From JBGTCY01 sp041748615 (GTDB taxonomy: Bacteria > Bacteroidota > Bacteroidia > Chitinophagales > CAIOSU01), in contig JBGTCY010000001.1 of the NCBI GenBank assembly GCA_041748615.1, positions 1 through 5,012 of the forward strand: a DNA stretch of 5,012 nt, in the 5' to 3' direction. Of this stretch, positions 1 through 5,012 are shown one piece after another. Position 1 is the first letter of the stretch. Every line of letters starts with the position of its first letter. The notes beneath the pieces were generated by a model, which searched no databases, was not told where the DNA came from, and worked only from the letters and a program-made list of their open reading frames with translations. Both the position numbers and the translations under genes were made by a program.

Positions 1-127
1 GGTAGAGCGATCATTCGCATGGTTGGAAAAATGCAGAAGGCTTTGGAAAAATTGCGAGCGGAAAATCAACAATAGTCTTCAATTTGTTGTAATAGCTTTC
101 ATCAGAATTTTGATCCAAAGATTATGA
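1..127 (+). CDS. IS5-family transposase, C-terminal fragment (5' end outside window)
   Basis: Reading from base 2, the frame stays open for 41 codons and stops at TGA 125-127. The fragment opens with VERSFAWLEKCRRLWKN and ends AFIRILIQRL. This is the pattern seen at the C-terminus of IS5-family DDE transposases (typical form: VERTFAWL, then RRL, a stretch with YE or CE, then an aliphatic 'IRLLLRRL'-like helix). The glutamate in 'VER' is the likely third acidic residue of the DDE catalytic triad, which would cut and join the element's ends. The start, the first two catalytic aspartates and the left end of the element are outside the window, so I cannot say whether the gene is intact. The stop lies where the family normally ends, so the visible tail is not obviously truncated. 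The call rests on motif recognition in a short stretch. Confidence 0.72.
   Translation, partial: VERSFAWLEKCRRLWKNCERKINNSLQFVVIAFIRILIQRL
1..127 (+). mobile_element. Right-hand part of an IS5-family insertion sequence, boundary unresolved
   Basis: The transposase tail implies that an insertion sequence enters from the left. IS5-family elements usually end within some tens of bases of the transposase stop, at a terminal inverted repeat of about 15-20 bp. The matching left repeat is outside the window, so the outer end cannot be fixed. It most likely lies between 128 and about 200, in which case the palindrome at 138-170 would be inside or next to the element's end. Confidence 0.5.
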
Positions 128-137
128 ACAGGCTCTT

Positions 138-170
138 AGACCTTATAGGTTTTTGAAACCTATAAGGTCT
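138..170. repeat. Perfect 15-bp inverted repeat with a 3-base loop
   Basis: The left arm AGACCTTATAGGTTT (138-152) is exactly complementary to the right arm AAACCTATAAGGTCT (156-170), with loop TTG between. It begins 10 bases after the transposase stop. It is followed by TAAAAAAAAG rather than a T-run, so it is not a standard intrinsic terminator for rightward transcription. On the minus strand the T-run precedes the hairpin, so it does not fit there either. Possible roles are a dispersed REP-like palindrome, which I recall in similar form from other Bacteroidota intergenic regions without being able to confirm it, or a structure belonging to the IS end. Confidence 0.85.
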
Positions 171-193
171 TAAAAAAAAGCGCAATAAATGCT

Positions 194-207
194 CACTTAA
201 ATAAGTG
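194..207. repeat. Short dyad, possible operator
   Basis: CACTTA (194-199) and TAAGTG (202-207) are exact reverse complements separated by AA. The 14-base symmetry is the size of a half-turn-spaced protein binding site, and it lies about 100 bases upstream of the gene at 310. Such a short AT-rich dyad can arise by chance, and nothing identifies a regulator. Confidence 0.25.
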
Positions 208-225
208 GTATTTATATAGTTTGTT

Positions 226-254
226 TGCGGATTTGAGGAATCAACAAATTCGCA
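226..254 (+). other. Hairpin-forming segment upstream of the hypothetical gene
   Basis: TGCGGATTTG (226-235) pairs with CAAATTCGCA (245-254): nine Watson-Crick pairs and one G-U, with a 9-base loop. It is followed by a pyrimidine-rich tract (261-269). It could be a weak terminator for transcription leaving the IS element, or a leader structure if transcription of the gene at 310 starts upstream of it. The stem is visible in the sequence; the role is unknown. Confidence 0.4.
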
Positions 255-262
255 GGATATTC

Positions 263-291
263 TTTCTTCAATAAACTTTTCTTTATCTTGG
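263..291 (+). promoter_or_regulatory. Weak Bacteroidota-type promoter candidate
   Basis: TATCTTGG (284-291) matches the Bacteroidota -7 consensus TAnnTTTG at five of six fixed positions. TTTC (263-266), one base off the -33 TTTG, lies 17 bases upstream, within the usual spacing. The start codon at 310 is 18 bases after the -7-like box, giving a very short leader. The match is imperfect and the region is AT-rich, so chance is a serious alternative. Confidence 0.25.
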
Positions 292-309
292 GTAAAAATC
301 TATACTGTT

Positions 310-606
310 ATGGAAATTCATCAAACCTCCATCTCGGAAATTCCCAAGGAATTGATTCCTTATTTGCATTTTCCACAGGAAGATGTTTTGGAAACTCCGG
401 AACAAAAAAGAGAACGTCAGATGAAATTGGACAAAGCCACAACCATCGGCAACCTCGACCACACGAAGGTGGCGATTATTTTCAGGGATGTTCATAATCT
501 TAAAAAAGTGGAAACAACGGTTTGGGCAACCACTCAGGATAGTATTGTTTTGAAAAAAAACGCGATTATCCCCATCCACCGGATTTATGATGTTGTTTTT
601 GTCTGA
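310..606 (+). CDS. Conserved hypothetical protein, 98 residues (Bacteroidota type)
   Basis: A small, probably cytoplasmic protein with no signal peptide or membrane segment. I know of no assigned function. The N-terminal third (about 1-45) is polar, with a charged helix-like stretch rich in E, K, Q and R (residues 29-43). The C-terminal half (about 45-98) alternates hydrophobic and polar residues as in a small beta structure. It contains KVETTVWATTQDSIVLKK followed by IPIHRIYDV. That layout (a short beta unit with 'V-TTVW', then 'VILKKG-like', then 'IPIHRI') resembles a family of roughly 90-100-residue uncharacterised proteins I recall from Bacteroidota, which supports a real gene. The ATG at 310 has no Shine-Dalgarno, as is normal in this phylum. 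The gene stands alone between the IS remnant and the secreted protein gene, 114 bases before the latter. A small nucleic-acid or protein-binding barrel is possible, but that is only a guess from the strand pattern. Confidence 0.75.
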   Translation: MEIHQTSISEIPKELIPYLHFPQEDVLETPEQKRERQMKLDKATTIGNLDHTKVAIIFRDVHNLKKVETTVWATTQDSIVLKKNAIIPIHRIYDVVFV

Positions 607-615
607 AAAAATATT

Positions 616-642
616 TTTCAATTTTTATAAAAAAAATTGAAA
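616..642. repeat. AT-only inverted repeat after the hypothetical gene
   Basis: TTTCAATTTTT (616-626) is exactly complementary to AAAAATTGAAA (632-642), with a 5-base loop ATAAA. It lies 9 bases after the stop of the upstream gene, where a terminator is expected. However, only two of eleven pairs are G-C and no T-run follows on the plus strand, so termination would be weak. It may simply reflect the AT-rich spacer. Confidence 0.35.
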
Positions 643-720
643 TAATACTATCTTACCAACCAGATTTACTTGTCTTTATATTAAAATACTTTTTTCAACA
701 TCAAAAACAGATTTTATTCA

Positions 721-2625
721 ATGAACAGACAAATTCTGAGTTTCTTCCTTCTTTCAACGATTTTGTTGAACCCTTTTAATCTGAGCGCTCAAATCATTTT
801 TTCGGAAGATTTCCAAAATGGGATGCCCCCATCCTTCACTTTAATTAATGTGGACGGCAGAACTCCCGAGTCCGGAGTTAGTTATGTCAATAATGCTTGG
901 GTGACCAGAACCGACTTTGATGACAATACCAACATGGCCGCAGTGAGCACTTCGTGGTATAATCCTCCCGGAGCAGCGGATGACTGGATGATTACGCCAC
1001 AAATCACGTTGGGCGCCAACAGTATATTGAGATGGCGCGCAAAAGCTCAGGACGATGATTTTCCGGATGGCTATCAGGTTCGTATTTCTACAGGCAGCCC
1101 GACTGTAAATGATTTCAATGCAAATCTGGCTTTATTTGTCAGGGCGGCTGAACTTCCTGCTTGGACACAACGCTCTGTGATGATTCCGGCTCAATACGCG
1201 AATCAGGATGTTTACCTTGCTTTCAGAAATAATTCCAATGACATGTTCCTGCTGTTTATTGATGACATTATTGTACAGGAACTTCCCGCGGTGGACGCGA
1301 AGTTGACAAACATGCAACTGCCAACAAGTTCCTGTGTTCTGGGAACAAGCGAAAGCATTTCCGTCACCATTGAAAATTTGGGATTTCAACCCTTGTCCAA
1401 CTTTGATGTTTCTTATGTGATGGATAACGGAACAACGATTGACACGGTGACTGAAACCGTCACTGCGACTATTCAGCCTGTTTCTTCTTTCAACTACACT
1501 TTCACGCAAACCGCTGACTTATCAACCAATGGCGCTACTTACATTTTCAGCGCATTTGTTGAGGCAGCCGGAGATGCTGACGCGGCTAATAATAGTTTTA
1601 CCGCATTACCGGTTTTCAATGTAGTATCCTATGATGTATCCACTGCTTACACCACCGGCTTTGAAAATCTGACCGAGTTGCTGGGATGGTCTGTTTTTGA
1701 TGCTAATAGTGATAATGTATCATGGGGAGTGGCATCCGGTGCGGAGGCATATTCAGGAGATAATTATTTCACTTATTTCTACAATACCAATGGAACCACC
1801 GCTGCAAATGACTGGCTCTTTTCTACCTGTCTTGATTTTCAGCAGGGCGAGGATTATGAACTCTCTTTTTACAGCCATGTCGGCAATTTCCAGGGAACGA
1901 TTTTTCCGGAAAAATTAAAAGTCGCTATCGGCAATTCCCCGCAGATAGCATCCATGACTACGGTCATTGAAGATTTTGGAACCATGGAAAATGATACTTA
2001 TGAAAAACAAGTTGTTTATTTCACAGTGCCGACCTCTGGAACCTACTACTTAGGATTTCATATTTACAGCGACCCCGACCAGTTTTACCTGAGAATTGAC
2101 GAAGTGAGAGTGGAAGTAAAACAACCCCTGCCATTGCCCACGGCAGGTTTTGTCACCGGCAAAAACGGACTTGCAGTTACTTTTTCAAGCACTTCAACTG
2201 GCGCTGATAGCATCGCTTGGAATTTCGGGGATGGTACTACTGCAAACACAACTCCTTTTATTCATACTTACAATGCACCAGGCGCTTATTACGCCTGCAT
2301 TACTGCTTACAATGCATCCGGCTCTGATACATTTTGCGATAGCGTGACGGTGGACTTCGGCATTGGAATTTCAAGTCTGAAAGGAAATGAAATAAGGGTT
2401 TATCCAAACCCTTCAAACGGACAGGTATTTGTTGAATCAAATGGTGCTATCCTTTCAAATACCACCATTGTAATTCATGACCTTGCCGGAAAAATCATGC
2501 TGAGCCGACCGATGCTTACTGAAAAAGAAATCATTGATTTCACCAGCTTGTCAGAAGGTATTTATACCATCAGTGTTGTCAACGGGAATAGCGCGAATCG
2601 TCATAAAATTATTTACACTAAATAA
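721..2625 (+). CDS. Secreted multidomain protein with T9SS type A sorting domain
   Basis: A 634-residue exported protein. Residues 1-23 are a signal peptide (MNR, a hydrophobic core, then LSAQ at the cleavage region) for Sec export to the periplasm. Residues about 25-187 form a cleaved-adhesin/choice-of-anchor-J beta-sandwich domain (FSEDFQNG near the start, a 'DDWMITPQI' stretch, then 'FLLFIDDIIV'). Residues about 189-300 look like a CARDB-type Ig-like domain (VTIENLG, then DADAANNSF). Residues about 305-467 are a second domain of the same sandwich type (TGFENL, then NDWLFSTCLDF, then FYLRIDEVRVEV). Residues about 472-545 are a PKD domain with its WNFGDGT core (500-506), HTY (515-517) and a likely disulfide C526-C539. 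Residues about 555-634 are the type A sorting domain (VYPNPSNG at 560-567, EGIYTISV near the end), which directs outer-membrane passage and surface anchoring by the type IX system. No catalytic domain is visible, so adhesion or carbohydrate or protein binding is likelier than enzymatic activity. The ATG is chosen because the signal peptide follows directly. Confidence 0.9.
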   Translation: MNRQILSFFLLSTILLNPFNLSAQIIFSEDFQNGMPPSFTLINVDGRTPESGVSYVNNAWVTRTDFDDNTNMAAVSTSWYNPPGAADDWMITPQITLGANSILRWRAKAQDDDFPDGYQVRISTGSPTVNDFNANLALFVRAAELPAWTQRSVMIPAQYANQDVYLAFRNNSNDMFLLFIDDIIVQELPAVDAKLTNMQLPTSSCVLGTSESISVTIENLGFQPLSNFDVSYVMDNGTTIDTVTETVTATIQPVSSFNYTFTQTADLSTNGATYIFSAFVEAAGDADAANNSFTALPVFNVVSYDVSTAYTTGFENLTELLGWSVFDANSDNVSWGVASGAEAYSGDNYFTYFYNTNGTTAANDWLFSTCLDFQQGEDYELSFYSHVGNFQGTIFPEKLKVAIGNSPQIASMTTVIEDFGTMENDTYEKQVVYFTVPTSGTYYLGFHIYSDPDQFYLRIDEVRVEVKQPLPLPTAGFVTGKNGLAVTFSSTSTGADSIAWNFGDGTTANTTPFIHTYNAPGAYYACITAYNASGSDTFCDSVTVDFGIGISSLKGNEIRVYPNPSNGQVFVESNGAILSNTTIVIHDLAGKIMLSRPMLTEKEIIDFTSLSEGIYTISVVNGNSANRHKIIYTK

Positions 2626-2631
2626 ATCATT

Positions 2632-2781
2632 ATGAGCATCTGGAGAGTTATTCTGGCGATTGTCTTCCCTCCACTGGCGGTTTATGACCGTGGTTTAGGT
2701 TCCATCTTGATTGTGTTGATTCTTACTTTGCTGGGTTGGATTCCCGGAGTGATTGCGGCATTGATTATTCTGAATAAATAA
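2632..2781 (+). CDS. yqaE: YqaE/Pmp3 family membrane peptide, 49 residues
   Basis: A 49-residue inner-membrane peptide of the YqaE/Pmp3 (UPF0057) family. It shows the family's hallmark order: MSIWRVILAIVFPPLAVYDR, then GLGSILIVLILTLL, then GWIPGVIAALIIL. The paired prolines (13-14), the D19-R20-G21 turn, and the GW-IPG motif (35-39) are the conserved family positions. Two membrane spans are predicted, about residues 4-18 and 23-46, joined by the short charged turn. Length is normal for the family (about 50-60). Yeast Pmp3 affects membrane potential and cation tolerance, and bacterial members are often stress-linked; the precise role here is unknown. The gene starts 6 bases after the stop of the secreted protein gene, so co-transcription or translational coupling is likely even though the functions look unrelated. 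It is easily missed by callers with a 50-residue or longer cut-off. Confidence 0.92.
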   Translation: MSIWRVILAIVFPPLAVYDRGLGSILIVLILTLLGWIPGVIAALIILNK

Positions 2782-2786
2782 TCATC

Positions 2787-2828
2787 TTCATTTCCTGACA
2801 TTGGTTTTTAACCAGACGAGGAAATGAA
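2787..2828 (+). promoter_or_regulatory. Two-part stem-loop just before the deiodinase-like gene
   Basis: TTCATTTCCT (2787-2796) is exactly complementary to AGGAAATGAA (2819-2828). Inside it, TGGTT (2802-2806) pairs with AACCA (2810-2814) around a TTT loop, with a small asymmetric internal loop between the stems. The structure starts 6 bases after the yqaE stop and ends 11 bases before the ATG at 2840. No T-run follows, so it is not a standard terminator. Its position suggests an mRNA processing or stability element between cistrons, or a fold affecting translation of the downstream gene. The pairing is visible; the role is inferred. Confidence 0.5.
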
Positions 2829-2839
2829 TTCCTAAAAAA

Positions 2840-3505
2840 ATGGCAGATTCTGAATTCATTCCTTATAAACACGCTTTAAATTCACCGGATGAAATGCTCC
2901 GGTTGAGTGTTGCGTTTTACAATCAAATGAACAAGCGCAGAACACTGCGAAACTTCTCCGATAAACCTGTCGAAAAAGAGGTCATCGAAAATATTATCAT
3001 GACCGCGTCAACGGCACCATCAGGCGCTCATAAGCAACCTTGGACATTTTGCGCAGTCTCGAATGATGCATTGAAATCCTCCATCCGAAAAGCGGCTGAA
3101 GAAGAAGAATATTCCAATTATCACGGACGAATGTCTGAATCGTGGCTGAAAGATTTGAAGCCATTTGCTACCGACTGGCACAAACTATTTTTGGAAACAG
3201 CGCCCTGGCTGATTGTCGTTTTCAGGAAAAGCTATGATGTGATGAATGGTGAAAAATTGCAACATTACTATGTACAGGAATCGGTTGGCATCGCCACCGG
3301 TTTTTTACTTGCCGCGATTCACCACGCGGGATTAGTGGCATTGACTCATACGCCCAGCCCAATGAATTTTCTTTCAAAAATTCTTAATCGCCCGGAAAAT
3401 GAAAAACCATTTTTACTCATCCCTGTTGGTTATCCGGCAGAAAATGCAATGGTTCCGGATTTAAAAAGAAAATCAAAGCAAGAGGTTATTGCCTGGTATT
3501 TTTAA
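2840..3505 (+). CDS. Iodotyrosine deiodinase-like nitroreductase-fold flavoprotein
   Basis: A 221-residue FMN enzyme of the nitroreductase superfamily, closest to iodotyrosine deiodinase (IYD), which uses reduced FMN to remove halide from mono- and di-halogenated tyrosine. FMN-binding positions are present: R33, R34, T35 and R37 in KRRTLR, the PSGAH segment (60-64), and the LTHTP segment (168-172), which supplies the threonine near flavin N5. The active-site lid that separates IYDs from ordinary nitroreductases is also present: E90, Y94 and K115. These align with human E157/Y161/K182 and with E91/Y95/K116 of the Haliscomenobacter enzyme as I recall them. The C-terminus keeps VPDLKRK (205-211). 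Length suits the soluble bacterial form, with no membrane anchor. Bacterial IYDs dehalogenate iodo-, bromo- and chlorotyrosine in vitro, but their role in bacteria is unsettled. The ATG at 2840 gives an N-terminus matching the family (FIPYKH). The gene follows yqaE by 58 bases and converges on the ftcD gene. Confidence 0.88.
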   Translation: MADSEFIPYKHALNSPDEMLRLSVAFYNQMNKRRTLRNFSDKPVEKEVIENIIMTASTAPSGAHKQPWTFCAVSNDALKSSIRKAAEEEEYSNYHGRMSESWLKDLKPFATDWHKLFLETAPWLIVVFRKSYDVMNGEKLQHYYVQESVGIATGFLLAAIHHAGLVALTHTPSPMNFLSKILNRPENEKPFLLIPVGYPAENAMVPDLKRKSKQEVIAWYF

Positions 3506-3579
3506 TTTTTTCTAAAACCTAATTACACTCATTCGTTTTCAAATAAAAATAGAATCTATAAGCATTTAGAAATACCATA

Positions 3580-5012
3580 TCAATGAATTCTCCCCTCCAC
3601 AAGTTTCAGGATTCTTTTCTCATACTCAGTTGCAAGTTTCACAATGCGTTTGCCTTCATTCAGAGTTTTTTGAATAAAAACTTTATCCGCCAATCCCCCT
3701 GCATTGATTTGCACATTCAGCCACGCGCCCAGCACGGCAGCCCTCGCGCATAATGCACCAACTCCGGCATCAGATACGGAGTTGGGGTTGCCATTTTTTG
3801 CCATCGCTTCAATGATTTCAAAAGAAGCAAATGATGTTTTCATCACTTCAAAAGGAACTTCAATTGCCATCCGGGTGGCAGCTTCCATCGCATTTTTCCT
3901 TTCCGCGGAACCTTTCGGTAATTGATACGCAGCCATGATTGCGTTGAAAGCGTGCGTGTCTTCATCCACTAATTTCAAAAGTTTATTTTTCAGTATTTGA
4001 CCTTTTTCAGCGTCCTTTGAAAAAGTTTCAAACCGGTTGTCCCAGCCTTTTTTTGCAGCGGATAGATTGGCGACCATCGTGGCAAGCGATATACCGAGCG
4101 CGCCCGCATAAGCCGCGATGGAACCGCCTCCCGGTGCCGGAGATTCTGAGGCTGTTTCATCCGCGAACTGACGCAAACTCATCTTCACTAATGGTGACGC
4201 CTTTTCATCATCCAGCATGTATTCAATAATTTTTTTCCGTGGGTCGAAAGGCGACAGTTCATCCAAGCCCAATGATTTGATGGCGATTTTAATCAGCTCG
4301 CTTTCTGCGACTCCGGCTGAGCGTTTTTGTTTTTTCAAAAAATATTTCCCCGCATCCAGCATCGCGTTGAGCGGAATCAGCCCGACCAATTCGGAGCCGG
4401 TCACGCGCATGCCCCGTTTTTCAGCGCTCTTGCAGGCAGCGTCAAACGCGACATGTAACGGAGTGATTTTAATATTGGTGAGATTCATGGAAACCTGCGC
4501 GATGCCATATTCTGCAATAAACCAGCCAATCGCTTTCACCGCTTTGCAGGCACCAGGCGCTCTCAATGCGTTTCCCTTTTTATCACGCATGATTTCACCT
4601 TTCGCATTCTTTTTCACCCTGCCGTTTTCCCTGACATCAAAAGACACTGAGTTAGCGCGCTTCACAGAGGTTGTATTTAAATTGACATTGTAAGCAATCA
4701 AAAAATCCCGCGCGCCAATCGCAGTATTGCCGGACTGAGCGTTGAAAGCTGCCGGTCCAAAATCAGGTTTCCATTCCGGCTTGATGATTTTTTCAGCGAT
4801 TCCTTCATATTCACCCGAGCGAATTTCAGCGAGATTTTTCCGGAAGGATTTTGCAGCGGAATTTTCATAGAGATATATCGGAATTTTCAACTCCTCTCCT
4901 ACCCGCTTTGCTAATTTTTTGGAAAAACTGACCCCCTCCTCCATTGAAATTCCGGCAATCGGAATTAACGGACACACATCGGTAGCGCCCATGCGCGGGT
5001 GTTCGCCCTTGT
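3580..5012 (-). CDS. ftcD: Formimidoyltransferase-cyclodeaminase, 5' end outside window
   Basis: A bifunctional cytoplasmic folate enzyme of histidine degradation. The formiminotransferase half moves the formimino group from N-formimino-L-glutamate to tetrahydrofolate; the cyclodeaminase half makes 5,10-methenyl-tetrahydrofolate and ammonia. The frame is open to the right edge and reads KGEHPRMGATDVCPLIPI there. The histidine of GEHPR matches catalytic His82 of the mammalian enzyme, so the ATG at 4992 is internal and not the start; by alignment with the human protein roughly 80 residues are missing. Counting from that Met, the rest of the N-terminal transferase subdomain runs to about 105, the C-terminal transferase subdomain to about 260 (IGWFIAEYGIAQVSMNL at 155-171, GSELVGLIPL at 199-208), and the helical cyclodeaminase domain covers about 270-470 (SPAPGGGS 284-291, VDEDTHAF 342-349). 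A lysine-rich insert (about 127-148) is longer than in mammals. No hut gene lies on its 3' side here. Confidence 0.95.
   Translation of the reverse strand, partial: KGEHPRMGATDVCPLIPIAGISMEEGVSFSKKLAKRVGEELKIPIYLYENSAAKSFRKNLAEIRSGEYEGIAEKIIKPEWKPDFGPAAFNAQSGNTAIGARDFLIAYNVNLNTTSVKRANSVSFDVRENGRVKKNAKGEIMRDKKGNALRAPGACKAVKAIGWFIAEYGIAQVSMNLTNIKITPLHVAFDAACKSAEKRGMRVTGSELVGLIPLNAMLDAGKYFLKKQKRSAGVAESELIKIAIKSLGLDELSPFDPRKKIIEYMLDDEKASPLVKMSLRQFADETASESPAPGGGSIAAYAGALGISLATMVANLSAAKKGWDNRFETFSKDAEKGQILKNKLLKLVDEDTHAFNAIMAAYQLPKGSAERKNAMEAATRMAIEVPFEVMKTSFASFEIIEAMAKNGNPNSVSDAGVGALCARAAVLGAWLNVQINAGGLADKVFIQKTLNEGKRIVKLATEYEKRILKLVEGRIH

Noticed and set aside
1..75. Open frame from base 1 ending at TAG 73-75 (ends KLRAENQQ)
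   Set aside because: It overlaps the frame from base 2 that carries clear IS5 transposase motifs. The frame-1 product matches nothing I recognise.
283..621. Minus-strand open frame of 112 codons
   Set aside because: It is antisense to the 98-residue conserved protein, with low-complexity, Phe/Asn-rich composition typical of a shadow frame.
655..720. Possible promoter for the T9SS protein gene (TTTACTTG at 665-672)
   Set aside because: It matches the Bacteroidota -7 consensus poorly, and the nearest upstream TTG is at about 25 bases, outside the usual spacing.
1132..1509. Minus-strand open frame of 125 codons
   Set aside because: It lies entirely within the T9SS protein gene, whose domains are well supported in the plus frame; no recognisable motif.
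3506..3579. Possible bidirectional terminator between the convergent genes
   Set aside because: T- and A-rich tracts are present, but I found only a 4-bp stem with an 8-base loop (TCTA/TAGA), too weak to call a terminator.
4217..4693. Plus-strand open frame of 158 codons
   Set aside because: It is antisense to ftcD, which is recognised along its whole length. The composition is that of a complementary-strand shadow.
1..5012. CRISPR array, tRNA, defence or phage system
   Set aside because: No regularly spaced repeats, no cloverleaf-like segment and no recognisable defence or phage gene. All long coding regions are assigned to other families.

Overview
The window looks like chromosomal DNA from a member of the Bacteroidota. 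The clearest sign is a large secreted protein ending in a type IX secretion (T9SS) type A sorting domain, a system confined essentially to that phylum. A second sign is a small conserved hypothetical protein of a kind I associate with Bacteroidota. The starts have A/T-rich leaders without Shine-Dalgarno sequences, and intergenic DNA is very AT-rich. The nitroreductase-fold protein closely resembles iodotyrosine deiodinase, whose best-studied bacterial form is from the Bacteroidota species Haliscomenobacter hydrossis.

Layout, left to right. Positions 1-127 hold the last 41 codons of an IS5-family transposase, cut by the window edge. Ten bases after its stop lies a perfect 15-bp palindrome (138-170), then an AT-rich spacer with two smaller dyads and a weak promoter-like motif. 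A 98-residue conserved hypothetical follows (310-606), then an AT-only inverted repeat (616-642). A 634-residue T9SS cargo protein occupies 721-2625. Six bases later comes a 49-residue YqaE/Pmp3-type membrane peptide (2632-2781). A two-part stem-loop (2787-2828) sits in the gap before an iodotyrosine-deiodinase-like flavoprotein (2840-3505). The right end (3580-5012, minus strand) is the 3' majority of a bifunctional formimidoyltransferase-cyclodeaminase whose start lies beyond the window. It converges on the flavoprotein gene across a 74-bp gap in which I see no convincing terminator.

How the genes relate. No single pathway ties the window together. The T9SS protein gene and yqaE may be co-transcribed because of their spacing, but their functions do not obviously connect. 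The cyclodeaminase belongs to histidine degradation and one-carbon metabolism; any hut partners would lie to the right. The deiodinase-like protein would act on halogenated tyrosines if its substrate follows the family. The IS remnant marks the left end as a site of past insertion. I found no CRISPR array, tRNA, rRNA or defence system. No gene-free stretch exceeds 300 bases; the longest is 128-309.
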